A DNA stretch of 64,000 nt from Haemaphysalis longicornis. Taxonomy: Eukaryota; Arthropoda; Arachnida; Ixodida; Ixodidae. Positions 1-10,842 of this stretch are shown piece after piece (position 1 is the first letter of the stretch; each line of letters starts with the position of its first letter). The DNA lies in assembly GCA_013339765.2 (NCBI GenBank), contig JABSTR010003266.1, positions 1 to 64,000 of the forward strand, written 5' to 3'. The notes under the pieces are model-generated. The model had not been told where the DNA came from and did not search any database. It saw only the letters and a list, made by a program, of their open reading frames with translations. Made by a program: the position numbers and the translations under genes.

Positions 1-170
1 GCCAGTTAACCGCTCATGAAAGGCTGTAGACGTTCGAGTCACACCCTGGGGGTTGAAAAAGAAGGTCCCTTTTTCCCCGTGTAGTCTGAGTGGCGCTGGC
101 TACCACCCTCAAGCGTCAGATACAGTTGTAGTAAATATAAATACCCCAGAAAGTGAAGCAGAACACAGTC

Positions 171-241
171 GCCCAGATAGCCGAATTGGTAAGGCATTCG
201 AGATCTAATCGAAAGGCATGGGTTCGGTCCCCACTCTGGGC
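171..241 (+). repeat. tRNA-like SINE head, copy 1
   Basis: The ends pair over seven bases (GCCCAGA with TCTGGGC). Box A (TAGCCGAATTGG, 178-189) matches the Pol III consensus exactly. Box B (GGTTCGGTCCC, 221-231) has one departure. The anticodon stem TTCGA/TCGAA pairs fully around a seven-base loop with TCT in the anticodon position. Loop position 33 is A instead of the invariant T, and the outer pair of the T stem is mismatched, so this is more likely a tRNA-derived repeat than a working tRNA gene. A T6 run at 247-252 could terminate Pol III. Confidence 0.7.
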
Positions 242-647
242 GCGTGTTTTTTCTTTCTTTCTATCTCACGTAATCATAAAAAAAAATTTAATTAACGTCA
301 TAACGGTAAAAAAAAGTCTAACCACTCCCCTATGCTTTCTTTGGCGTTGTAGACTGCCGGCATTTCTTTCTGTATTTCCTAACGAGCCCCTCATTTCCAA
401 ACCCTATTATCGTGCGAAAGCTGAGCGAGGGCCTCGGTTCTGGCAGCCTTGATGCCAAGGTAGCATAAGAGGGTTTCCCGCCAGTTAACCGCTCATGAAA
501 GGCTGTAGACGTTCGCGTCACGCCCCGGGGGTTGAAAAAAAAGGTCCCCTTCTCCCCGTGTAGTCTGAGTGGTGTGGCTACCACCCTCAAGCGTCGATAC
601 AGTTGAGGTAAATATAAATACCCCAGAAAGTGAAGCAGAACACAGTC

Positions 648-718
648 GCCCAGATAGCCGAATTGGTAAGGCATTCGTGATCTAATCGAAAGACGTGGGT
701 TCGGTCCCCACTCTGGGC
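648..718 (+). repeat. tRNA-like SINE head, copy 2
   Basis: This is the counterpart of the module at 171-241 in the second tandem unit. Acceptor pairing, box A (655-666) and box B (698-708) are preserved. Here the T stem (GTGGG/CCCAC) is perfect, but the innermost anticodon-stem pair is lost. The damage is therefore complementary between the two copies, as expected for independent decay of one parent. A T5 run follows at 724-728. Confidence 0.68.
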
Positions 719-840
719 GCGTGTTTTTCTTTCTTTCTTTCTTTCTCACGTAAATTAATAACAAAAAAATGTAACGTCAATAACGGTAAAAAACGTCTAA
801 CCACTCCCCTATGCTTTCTTTGGCGTTGTACACTGCCGGC

Positions 841-877
841 ATATATATATAGTATAATATATATATATATATATATT
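841..877. repeat. (AT)n microsatellite
   Basis: An almost pure AT dinucleotide run with a small interruption (AGTATAATAT) marks the abrupt right end of the second tandem unit. Confidence 0.95.
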
Positions 878-2600
878 GTTTTTTTCTTAAAGTTACTGAA
901 AATACAATTGTTTGAAAACCGATTTCAAGATTTTGCCGCAACAAACGTAAAGACAAGAGAGGGGTTTTTGAATTGATAGCGCTGTTTAAATGTAAGCATT
1001 TTCAATAATCGCGCGTTGCATGGTAGTAAGAAGCTGTTTTAAATTTTTGAAACACCACGCCGCCGGTACGATGAATGGTTATTTATTATAAAACATTCAA
1101 TGATGGGTATACTTGAGACCTACCACACAATACTTCCGATTGTTATGTAGTCCTTTCAGCACGTCAACTTTGTACAATTTTTGGCAGGTTATTTCCAACT
1201 ATGCACGGTCTTCAGCCACTTCCCATACCCACACGTCTATGGTAGGACGACATCGAGTCACAGCAGGTAAGCTTTCCTAATTATATAATTCTGTACAGTT
1301 AACAAAGTAATTATGACAAGTAAGTGATCCCTCAACAAATGGTATGGCGATTCGTATAATTAGTATATTTGCCCACAAGGGCATCGCTAAGTACTACCGT
1401 TAGTTACAATATGCATCGTTGTAGCAAACCACTTCTTCGGGGGTGTTTTGGCTGCCGATGGCACGGAGTAACTTATATTCAAGGGCGCGCACTTCTGACA
1501 CTGTGGTTTTGGTTAGTATTAGAGGATCACTCTGACAGATGGTACTGTGACGTCTACAACGCAAAAGGCCTTTGCTTATGATGATAAGAGAGAATTAGAA
1601 GTTACAGGGCATGGCTACCGTAGCGTTGGCATGTTTGAAGTTTCATACCAGAGCTTCTTTCTTGGTGATACTTTATTATCCAGCTACGCCCTAGGCTCCG
1701 CAGTTTTACTTGCGGTAAACACAAAGGCTCACTGAATTGTTAGATGAACACACGCCAAAATGTGGGGGCTTACCGTCCTCGCCACCCATTTATGACCTCG
1801 AGCAGGTTTCGTGCAGCACAGGAAATGTGATTAGTTTGCGGAGTGTTGGAATAGGTCAGTAGTCGAGCCAAATGCTGCTGCACTGATTGTGTGACTTTTT
1901 CCTGCCCTCCACGAATGCCCCTTCCCCCCTTAAACTGCAAAAGCAAATCTGCACACGTGTTGGCGCCGCAAGTCTTCACCGAGACAACCCTTGAGCCACA
2001 ACGCTTTGCGGTCGCTCTGCGGGTAGGTCGTCTCTGGGCGTATTGCACCGGAGCCGCGTTCCCGAAAAGTAATTACGCCCGCGGCCGAACAGAGCGGAAA
2101 AATTATTGCTTGCACTTATCGTTGCGCACGCTCGTATTTCATCTCTCATTTCACCCTTGTATTACTAGGACACAGGAAAAACGGCGTCAGATGCCTAACG
2201 CCAATGCTAGGGGGTAACCAGGCTCTGTATGACGCACAAAATGATACTGGGTTAGGGCAATCCATTCGTCTATGCGATCTTCATCCATATACACTCTTAA
2301 ACATATCCCCATAAAATTACGGTAACACAGACCACTAACTCTTGATGTCAGTATGTATTCATAAAACAAAACGAACACTACTGAAGATGCAGATGCAACA
2401 GACAGCATACGTGCTATAACTGCTATGGTTAGAAGACGTACCATGGGTATACATAAAACCGTATTTGCACTTCACGGCAAAAAGTTCCCTACAAACTTTT
2501 ACAGGTGCAGCGCCTAAGCCCTAGCCTACAGACCCTTATTTCGGATGCACAAGTACAATTTCAGCGAAGTTACTCTTGTTACAATAATTTTACGGCTTCA
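878..2600. other. Unassigned sequence
   Basis: No recognised domain, RNA or repeat. Several short open frames (about 60-110 codons) exist on both strands between 1369 and 2444, but none shows a known motif or continues across a neighbour. It may be decayed 5' sequence of the gypsy element that becomes readable near 2655, but I cannot show this. Confidence 0.4.
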
Positions 2601-2654
2601 AAAGTTAGCGCGAAGGCGTTGTGCTGCTGAGTAAGAGGACTTGTGCTGCTGAGC

Positions 2655-2970
2655 AAGACTGCGCCGATTCCCGCCCCTCGCGGGACACACGTCGATGACA
2701 AGCAAGAATGCCACGTCGATGCCGCGGCGACAAGAGACTGCGAGTCGTTTTCACGGTTCCAATCTCGTAAATGTGGTCGCAGACACAAAGCATAAAGCTG
2801 CCCGTCATTTGGACGCACTTTCGGCGATGCGGCGGTAGAAATCATTTCGGATTTTGCTGCCAGAGCAACATGCAAGTTCCAGCTATCTTTGTGAAGAGGG
2901 TCATGCAGGAACGAGACTGGGTGGTCAAAGCACAAATGGGGAACAAAGTTCTCGAACTGAAAGGGGGATA
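2655..2970 (+). pseudogene. Gag C-terminal zinc-knuckle remnant (gypsy)
   Basis: Reading across frames, a Cys-rich stretch contains KCGRRHKA, then CPSFG, then CGGRNHFGFCC. This resembles the paired knuckles at the end of arthropod gypsy Gag, which bind the RNA genome. The acidic/serine stretch just before it (THVDDKQECHVDAAA) is also typical of that linker. The remnant sits directly upstream of the protease remnant. Stops and shifts rule out a functional product. The rest of Gag upstream is not recognisable. Confidence 0.6.
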
Positions 2971-2975
2971 CTAGC

Positions 2976-4590
2976 GTTCAAGCGAATCTTCTGCCGTACT
3001 GCATGTATCAGCGCCTGCAACCAACGATTCAAGTGAGGGCTACCAGCTTCATACTACGTTTGTACGACCAAGGGATCATCCGGCAACTCGGATATCTAAC
3101 AATCACGGACACCGTAAGAGACAACTGAGCCGAGATCAACTTTTTCGTGGTAAAAAAGGGGCGCAACGCCATTTAAGGACTTCACGCCAGTGATATACTG
3201 GGAATCCTCAAACGCTCGGTAAACGCCGCAACGGCAAGCACTACGGAGCTACTGCTGAAGGAGTGGCCTCAAGTTTTTTCTGGCATGAGGTGCATTCGAA
3301 GGCAACATAAGATAGTACTAAAAGCCGGTTCCGTACCTTTCGTTCAGACGGGCCTACGCGAGCCACTCACCTTTGAAAAGCCACTCCGACTGGAACCCGA
3401 TTGAATGACGAAGGGAGGCATCATCGCCCGAATACAGGAGCCAAGAGTCTCCGTAAAGCCTTTGGTGATTGTAAGAAAAAAGAATGGCGAGCTAAGAATA
3501 TCGGTGGACCCCAGGAAAATCAATGAGTGTCTAAAGCATGAACAGTGTGAGGCGGAAATCGCGTGAGCGAAATTTTTTCGCGCTTTTAGGGTAAGCAGGC
3601 TTTTACCAAATACCATTCGACGACGAATCTGCCAGAATATGCACACTCACGACTTGTTTCGGAAAGTATCGGTTCCTGAAACTACCGTTCCAGATGGGGT
3701 CTGTGTCGGAGGTCTTTCAAAAGGACACAAGCCAGGTTTCTGACTCTATACTTGGAGTACGTGTGTATGTAGATTATATTCTTATGTGGACGCCCACAAG
3801 AGCAGAACAATATGTGAGGCTTACAGCTGTTCCGACAGCAGCACGAGATGCGGCACTCACGTTAAACGCTGTGAAGTGCGAAAGAGGAGTGTGGGAGATT
3901 GCCGTTTTAGGTAATTTAATATCGGACAATAGCATACAGCCAAGCCCTGATGCTGTGAGCTCAGTACTCGACAAACCATACCCACAAACAAGCTAGGGGC
4001 TCAGCGAATGATGGGCGTGGCTAATTAATTCGAAACGTTTTTGCCAGGGCTGGCTGATAAAACACACCTCAGGCGGCAGCTGATAAAGAACGATGCGTCG
4101 TTCGAATGGAGCGACAAACATGGAAGGAAATGAGAAGATCCGGGTCATTGCGAAAGCAGGCAGCCTGTGTTAGCCATTTTTGATCCGAGATAAGAGGTTA
4201 AGACCGATTCGGACGCTTCCCGAAGCGGCGTAGGGTCGGCTCTCATGCAGTGGTACGGGGAACTATGGAAACTGGTTGGCTGTGTCTGGAAAATGCTGCG
4301 GATGCCGAGAAAAAGTACTCGGAAATAAAAGCAGCGATGGCGGTAGGAATTGGTGGAAAAAACTGCCATCACTTCGCTTACGGGTGCAAGAATATACTGG
4401 AAACCACTTCCCCTCATTCAAAGCAATATCTTATAAACCGATTGGCGATATGCCACCACTGCTGCCGTGTTTCTTCACCGGCTGTTGAAATACGATTTCG
4501 AACTCTAGGTTATCACAGCGAAACAGCTCGCGCTCGCAGACATGCTGTCACAGGCTCTAGTCTCCAGACATGGAAGTCTATGGCGTAAGA
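2976..4590 (+). pseudogene. gypsy pol remnant: protease, reverse transcriptase, RNase H
   Basis: The protease part (about 2976-3170) reads LLPYCMYQRLQP through FFVVKKGRNAI and then LHASD, matching the retroviral-type aspartic protease region, although the catalytic DTG is not visible. RT begins near 3240. Fingers motif KKNGELRISVDPRKINE lies near 3480, and the palm follows with the catalytic box at 3766-3777, where YVDD has become YVDY. The RT/RNase H connection (YFETFLPGLADKTHLRR) lies near 4020-4080. RNase H has SDASRSGVGSALMQ near 4210 and a C-terminal block (PIGDMP...LLKYDFEL) to about 4590. At least five frame changes are needed. The product would have copied element RNA into DNA; this copy cannot. 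Confidence 0.88.
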
Positions 4591-4599
4591 ATCGTTGTA

Positions 4600-5338
4600 T
4601 CTCTTGTCAGCAAAGCGAACCTACGGGGGTTGACACAGAAAACGAGCACTAATAGTTATATCAAGTTTATATAAACATCATAGCCCTAAGGAACAACCGG
4701 TCCATACAAAAATTTCCCTGCATTTCCCCGAGGGGAAGAATGTGAAAGTGCGAATGCACGAGTTGAATTTGCGCGGTTCGGTAATGTTCGCGAAAGAGAG
4801 ATCACACACACACACAACAACAAAAAGAAAGAATGATGCATTTATTCACAGACACCTATTGTGTCGTCGTTGTACTTGATGCTAGAGCGGATCTCAGCTT
4901 TGAAATTTCGTGTCAGTACTCCTTCAAGCAGGTGCATTAGCTTCTCAAGCCCGATTCCTGGCAATCCCCCACGTGGGTATGTGCCATGCACAGACACCTA
5001 TTTGTGTTGTCGTTGTACTTGATTGCTAGAGCGGATCTCAGCTTTGAAATTTTGTGTCAGTACTCCTTTAAGCGGGTGCATTAGCCTTTCTCACGCCCGA
5101 TTCCTGGCCAATCCCCCACGTGGGTATGTGCCTTGTCAGCGGCGAGGCAGCGCGCGCCCATCTCCCCCGGTGCCAAGGAAGACGAGGAGATTCCTGGCCA
5201 ATCCCCCACGTGGGTATGTGCCATCTCCCCCCGTTGCCAAGGAAGACGAGGAGCGCGCGCACCCGCAGCTTTTGCTGTGGACGGACGGCGGTCACCGGAA
5301 TTCAGGGTCGCTTATAAAGTGCATTCGCACTTAAAATG
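4600..5338. repeat. Repeat insertion in the gypsy element, with internal tandem duplication
   Basis: This block separates RNase H from integrase and has no pol similarity. It contains a CA-rich run (about 4805-4820) and two direct copies of a roughly 142-bp unit (4847-4988 and 4989-5131). A third partial copy of the unit's end lies at 5189-5222. All three share the core CCCCCACGTGGGTATGTGCC, which holds the palindrome CCCACGTGGG. The rightmost 110 bp are GC-rich and end at the resumption of gypsy sequence near 5339. I do not recognise the family. Confidence 0.7.
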
Positions 5339-6335
5339 ACCTCCGAAGCCCTTTCCAGATGAACTGACGACGATAAACGGAGTGGTGTTCAAAGGTTGCA
5401 AGGTGGTCATATCTACAGCTATGCCGCCGGAGACACTGTGGAGAATACATGACGGACTCCTGGGGCTTAACGAGTGCACATTACAAGTTGAACTGGTCGG
5501 CTTTTGCCCAGGAATGAACGCAGACATTGACGTTCTCGTCAAAAAGAGGGCAATTGGCCAAAACAATGCCTATCCACAACCATGTCCGCCCTCTTCCCGA
5601 GCACGCATAGTACAGACTAGGTACAGACATGTTTGAATATGCAGGCGCCTCGTACCTTTGCGCATACGACGCGTTGTCGAAGTTCCTGTAGGTAGACTTG
5701 CTGCGCGACCCATACTCTTCCACTGTGGTTTCGAAATTAAGCTCGATGTTCACGAGGCATGGAATTCCCACCGGAGTATGTACACATGAAAGGTCCCGAT
5801 TCCGCAGCCGAGAATTTGCGAACTTAGGAAAAAAGTGATCACTTTAAGCACATCACTTTGAGTCCTAGGTTTTCTCGCCAGAACGGGGTGCAGAAAAAGT
5901 TCTACAATTTGTTTAAAGGAGTCTTTAAAAGGTAGGAAGGAAAGATGGAGTTTGGGCTATGGTTTGCCCAATTAGAGAGCTAGCCCTACGGAAGATGGCC
6001 AGTCACCAGCAGAGCTGCTCCCAACGCTACGACCCCGGACTCCAATACCAGACTTAAACGAAACAGCACGCCAGGTTGTCCACAACAGTCAGCAGATTTG
6101 CCCGTGAAAAAACAACTTCCGCCTTGGCAGGAAGGATGGTCATTCGTGTACAATGGGACACCTGGGAAATGAAGGCCAAGGTAGTCAACAGGAGGCGCCC
6201 CAGATCGTACGTGGTTGCCCCAGAAAAGGGGAACGTTGTACGACGTACCACCAACATCTGCTGAATCCGGAGTATTCTTCAACAGCACTGAAGACAGCTC
6301 ATCAGACTGAGAATCGGAGGGTGAGGCAGAAGTCC
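5339..6335 (+). pseudogene. gypsy integrase remnant
   Basis: The zinc-binding N-terminus reads DELTTINGVVFKG then IHDGLLGLNECTLQ and FCPGMNADIDVLV (5365-5560), matching the H2C2 domain of gypsy integrases. The catalytic core follows in other frames: ASYLCAYDALSKFL near 5650, RHGIPTGVCTHERS near 5755 (the family has CTDNGP here, so the second catalytic Asp is lost) and SPRFSRQNGVQKK near 5850. The C-terminal domain ends with DTWEMKAKVVNRRRPRSYVV (about 6160-6220). Integrase would insert the cDNA into the genome; this copy is clearly inactive. Confidence 0.85.
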
Positions 6336-6419
6336 TAGGTCAACTGCCTGCAAGCAGAACGACTACATACATCGAATGGTTGTTGAGGTCGACCCGTAAC
6401 AAAACATCCCCGGAGCGGT

Positions 6420-9180
6420 TCCCCTACGGCAACAACTTTGTTTAAAGCGATGGAAAGTTGGGCGATGGTTGCGACATTGACTAAACAGCGCAGAAGACGA
6501 AACACAGAGAAGAGCAAAAACAGGACGAGCGCTGACTATCAACGGGGGTTTATTGGAAAAGAAACATATTTGTTTGCAGTGGAAGAATGTATTAAGGTCG
6601 ATAATGACGAAGGGCCTTCAGAAACTAGTGGAATAAGTGTGGAATCCTTTCTAAACTGCTCTCTTTTTATTTGAATTCATTTGTGTTTCAATGATGGTAT
6701 TTTTCCCGAGTCGGGTGTGTGCATTGGCAACAACTTTGTTTAAAGCAGATGGAAAGTTGGGCGAGTTGGTGTTGCATTATTAAGTGACATGGTGACTGTG
6801 TAAGGTTGATCAGCGCAGAAGACGAAACACAGAGAAGAGCAAAAACAGGACGAGCGCTGCCTTAGAGAGAGAATTGTCTATCAACTGGGGGTTTATGGTT
6901 AAAAAAGTGTACAGGTATTTGGTTGCGACGATGGAAGAATGTATTAAGGTCGATAATGTTTGTTGGCCTAAGTCAGAAACTTTGGAATAAGTCTCCGCAA
7001 TCCTTTCTATATACTGAAGGTATTTAAAGAAAATGGTATGGGACTTAAGCTCTCTTTTTATTTGAAGTAATGAAAGAAAATTGCATTCAATTTCTTGTTT
7101 GTTGGTTTCCTCTCCCTAAAATTCGGGTAAGATTGTTTGCTGGAACAGAAGTCGGGTGTGTTGGCTCATTGGCAGTTAAGCAAAGGGGCTCCATTATTAA
7201 GTGACTTTTTCTGTCAGGCCATAAGGTTGATCGTGAAAACTCTATAGAGAGAGAATTGTCGGGCTCTAGCCTGTTCTGCCAAAAAAGTGTTTAAATCTTG
7301 TGTGCAGGTAATGGGCGCCAGTTTTAAGGAACAGGTAAAAAAACTTACGTTTGAGGCGGGTTGATAAGTGTTTCCAAACTGTGCCTTGGCCTCAGCGTGT
7401 ATTGCGGTTATAAACTGGTCAAGGTATTTAAAGAAAATGGTATGGGACCCGCCACTTAAGAGGGAATTTGAAGTAATGAAAGAAAATTGCCAGATTCAAT
7501 TTCTTGAAAAAAGTATGCTGTTGTTCCTCCCTAAAATTCGGCGAAGATATATTCACCGGACCACCCATGTTTGTGGAAATGAAGAAGATAGCGCCCCCAG
7601 ATCAGTTAAGCAGGTTGCCATTAAACTATAAGTCAGGCCATATAAACTTGTGAAAAACTGTGTGCTATAGTTAACTCTAGAAAGAAGCAAGGTTCCGGCG
7701 CCAATACGTTCTGCCCTGTTTAAATCTTGTGTGCAAAGATTGCTCGGTTAATGGGCACAATAATAAGCCAGTTTTACTTGTTGTATTTGTGTTGTTTACC
7801 AAATAAAAAATCGGAGGCGGGTTTTCCAAACATGTGGACGGGTATACGGCCTCAGCGTGTAATAAACAGACGGGCCGTGGTAAAGTAGTAAAGGGTGTGA
7901 AAAGCCCGCCACTCAGAGGGAACCAGATCAATTCGAAAAAAGTATGATGTTGTTCGCCGATATTCACCGTCCCAACACCCATAGGTTGAAGAAGATAGCG
8001 TCTAGATATGGGGTGCACGTTCGGTCATATCTGCCCCACGCCTTCATGCGAGCCCATAAACTCGGTGAGTGTGTGCTGTCATTAACCGAAGAAGCAAGGT
8101 TCCGGCGCCAATAACTTCTACAAAGATCAGCTCGGTTAAACACAATAATAAGTGAAATAATAGAGGCTTCACACATTGTTGTATTTGTGTTGTTTACAAA
8201 GCTCGGTGACGCTGTGGACGGGTATTAGTCGTCCTCAGTATGTTTGCAAGAGAAAGAAGTAGCAGACGGGCCGTTGTATTAATGTACGTTTAAGAGAACC
8301 GATAAAGGTTTTGATTCTGCTTGTTCAATTCTCTTTTTCTGATTGTCTGAGGTGATACGCCGACGGAGTGCACGCGCTTTTTACAGAACACGTTCGGTCA
8401 CTCCACGCCTTCATATAAATATGTTTCGAGCCCATTTTCCAATAAACCCCAGTAAAACTGATCATCAGCGCTCGTCCTGTTTTTGCTCTTCTCTGTGTTT
8501 AAAGCATTCTAATCAGCGTAAACGTGAAATAATAGGGCTTCATTATACCTGAAAGCTGTTGCGGTGCCACGCTTGCAACAAGTACTGCCTCTCAAAGTAT
8601 GTTTGCAAGAGAAAAAGTAGCTGCCCGTCTGGTTCATTGCTTCCTCATAAAGGTTTTGATTCGCCTTACATACGGAGCTTCTTACCTGTTCCACTCTTTT
8701 TCTGATTGTCTCAGATACCAACGGAGTTGACCGCGCTTTTTACTTGTGAATTATGCCTTGTATATAAATATGTTTCAAAACTGCACTCCAATAAACCCCA
8801 GTTTGATAGTCCTCCCCCAGCGCTCGTCCGTTTTTTTGCTCTCTCTTTGTTTAAAGCGCATGTCTGTTTGTTTTTACGCTTGGGAATACATAATACTTGG
8901 ACAGAGCTGACTGTTGCGGTGCCATGTATACAAGGTACTCAACGAACTTCGCAAGAAGCAAACTGCCCGTCTGGTTCAAGCTTTCCTCATCTGGCCTTAC
9001 ATACGGAGCTTCTTACCTGTCCTCAAATAGCAGAGCACAGAAATTGACATTTTAATTATGCAAGCTACAAAACTGCACTCGGCTCCCCATCCCTCACCTA
9101 CTTGACTGTTTGTACGCTTGGGAATACTAATACTTGGAGCTGTGCGAAGCTCACGAACTTCCGCAATTTCAACGTTAAGC
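6420..9180. mobile_element. Interleaved mosaic of Penelope-like element fragments
   Basis: The region is built of about nine successive blocks, each sharing ordered short segments with the block before and after. A 48-bp segment is identical at 6487-6534 and 6812-6859 (starts AGCGCAGAAGACGAAACACA). Its inverse is at 8466-8500 and, degraded, at 8819-8853. Next to these are AATAAACCCC and CAGCGCTCGTCC, which resemble the terminal part of the minus-strand PLE near 10690-10790. On the plus strand RLKKIASRYGV (about 7983-8015) matches the linker between RT and GIY-YIG of Penelope-like elements. Other shared segments are GGTATTTAAAGAAAATGGTA (7019 and 7425) and TACATACGGAGCTTCTTACC (8668 and 9000). 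No intact protein remains. Confidence 0.6.
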
Positions 9181-9205
9181 TTACACCCACTGCTGTAGTA
9201 CCTTA

Positions 9206-10140
9206 GTCGCCTGGGCTCCCCCCCCTACCGTGTGGCGCTTCCCCCCCTACTACGCTCCCATTAAAGGCGCCCCGCTACCCCGGAACATGCACCCAGGCAT
9301 CCGCGATGGTCGTCGCACCGCGCGAACCAACTACATCCGCACCCACTACCACCATCTGCCGGGCACGCTTTACGTCGAAGCATCCCCATACCCAAACCGC
9401 TCGACTTACGCCGTCGCGACTGTGGATAGTCAAAAACGTACCGTCGCCAATGCCTCCACGCGTATCCTCAACAAAAAGTCAAGCGGAAGAGACAGCCATT
9501 GCGCTGTCCCTTACTTCCACTCGTTGCAACTACGTGACAGTAATCACGGACTCGCAGAAAGCCTGCCGACACCTTCAAAAAGGTCTACTCCCTTGCAGTG
9601 CCCTACGTATCATCGAACACTCCACTTACCTCTCCGAGGAGTGCCACACCGGGCCATTGCCCCCGACCTTCCTCCTACCACCCTGGATGCCCACCCCCTA
9701 CTCGCCTACAATGACATACTCACACACTACAATCTCTCTCGTCGCACCTTCCCTCCACCTCACCCGTCTCTAACAAAAGCCGATGAAATTACTCTCCGTC
9801 AACTTCAAACCCGGACCTTCCCTCACAATACACTTTGGCATTTGATTTTCCCCACCTCTCACTCATCACAGTGCAAGTTTTGCCCGAAAAGGGTACACTT
9901 TATCACATCGTATGGTAATGCTCCCACACACCCGACCGCCCTACGAATCCCCAACCTTCCCCTTCACAGTGGGCGGCGAAGCTGTCCAGCTCTGAACCTG
10001 GCTCCCAGCTTAACCTGGTGAGACGAGCCCGGACTGCCAGCCAGAGCCAGGGACTCCTGGACTGAGGAGTCTCCCCACAGGTCTCCCTCCACAGATGGAG
10101 TCGGATTGGGTCTCAATAAAAGTTTATTGAGACCCAATCC
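9206..10140 (+). pseudogene. I-type non-LTR retrotransposon, 3' end (RNase H and C-terminal zinc domain)
   Basis: The frames together read as the end of ORF2 of a tick I-like LINE. RNase H starts with LYVEASPYPNRSTYAVATV (about 9370-9427), shifts frame near 9465, and continues as KSQAEETAIALSLTSTRC and VITDSQKA (9476-9560). A further shift leads to LTKADEITLRQLQTRTFP (about 9767-9820) and a truncated Cys motif CKFC. The final stretch LNLVRRARTASQSQGLLD closes with a stop near 10060. A short 3' UTR follows with AATAAA. RNase H would remove the RNA template after reverse transcription. The copy is 5'-truncated and frameshifted. Confidence 0.82.
10103..10140. repeat. 38-bp perfect palindrome at the LINE 3' end
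   Basis: Two 18-base arms (GGATTGGGTCTCAATAAA and its exact reverse complement) are separated by AG. The AATAAA polyadenylation signal lies inside the left arm. The left arm belongs to the LINE 3' UTR; the right arm is its mirror image. Confidence 0.95.
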
Positions 10141-10157
10141 AGCAAAGTAAGCAAGAT

Positions 10158-10237
10158 TTATGCTGACCTATCACGACACTTTTGCTGACACTTATGCTGA
10201 CCTATCACAATGCTGACCTATCACGACACATGCGATG
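10158..10237. repeat. Short tandem repeat (ATGCTGACCTATCAC unit)
   Basis: Three copies of ATGCTGACCTATCAC occur with spacers CGACACTTTTGCTGACACTT-like and A. It begins just after the LINE tail and may be a slippage-expanded flank. Confidence 0.8.
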
Positions 10238-10240
10238 TCT

Positions 10241-10689
10241 GAAATTATCATCGGGCACACCCAGGAAAAATCTCGTCGGTTTACACTTTCTCTTCTTATA
10301 TTTAAATATTGCTTCGGGATAAACCAACTTGTTCTTTCTCTTCTCGAAACTGGACCGCCTGTATCTTGCCAGACAGCACCAAAACTCGAAAATTCTTTCA
10401 ATTCAATCTTCAAAAATTCGGGCTGCTGAAAAAGTAACGTGTTGTTGACACAATACAAATTAGAAAATGGAAATTACACTTCTAGGAATTTGATGTAGCT
10501 CCCTTTCCCGGTTGAAATTAATGCCATCTTCATCCTAATAAACAAACTAATACCTCAAAAAACGAACAATCCTAAAAACACGCCTAAACCTATACTGCTG
10601 GAACTTCATACTAAGGAACGCATTAATTTTATGTACACGATTAGCAAAATGGCTCTGTTCTGTGCTAGTTGGTACATCTTAGAGGTGAC
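10241..10689. other. Unassigned AT-rich sequence
   Basis: No domain, repeat or RNA seen between the short tandem repeat and the end of the minus-strand PLE. Confidence 0.4.
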
Positions 10690-10842
10690 TCTGCTTGTAT
10701 AAAGCGAACACAAAACGAAGAGGGAGATACAGGACACACTGCTCACTATCAACGGTAATTTTACTGAAGGAAACACAGATATATACACACAAAAAACGCA
10801 AAAAATCTAGAAACGTTTGTTCACGTCAGTCAGTGTAAATTA

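Larger units (their letters stand above)
1..840. repeat. Tandemly duplicated repeat unit carrying a tRNA-like module
   Basis: Two direct copies lie head to tail. Unit 1 is 1-479 and unit 2 is 480-840. Both begin with the same block (GCCAGTTAACCGCTCATGAA) and stay alignable with few substitutions until about 840, where unit 2 breaks off into an AT microsatellite. Each unit holds a 71-nt tRNA-like sequence followed by a T run and a CTTT-rich stretch. No credible reading frame is seen. The most likely interpretation is a tRNA-derived SINE, or a satellite containing one. I do not recognise the non-tRNA part. Confidence 0.75.
2600..6340 (+). mobile_element. Decayed Ty3/gypsy LTR retrotransposon, split by an insertion
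   Basis: Fragments appear in the order Gag zinc knuckles, protease, reverse transcriptase, RNase H, integrase, which is the order of Ty3/gypsy (Metaviridae) pol. The reading frame changes many times and stops are common, so the element is dead. A block of unrelated repeat DNA (about 4600-5338) separates RNase H from integrase. I could not identify LTRs, so the outer limits are approximate. Confidence 0.85.

Noticed and set aside
171..241. Functional tRNA-Arg(TCT) gene
   Set aside because: Base 33 is A, the T-stem outer pair is mismatched, and it is embedded in a duplicated repeat.
1770..2217. Overlapping open frames on both strands as gypsy Gag N-terminus
   Set aside because: No Gag motif could be aligned; only the zinc-knuckle part from about 2655 is supported.
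4847..5222. CRISPR-like array from the repeated CACGTGGG core
   Set aside because: Only two and a half copies with no regular spacers, in a eukaryotic retroelement context.
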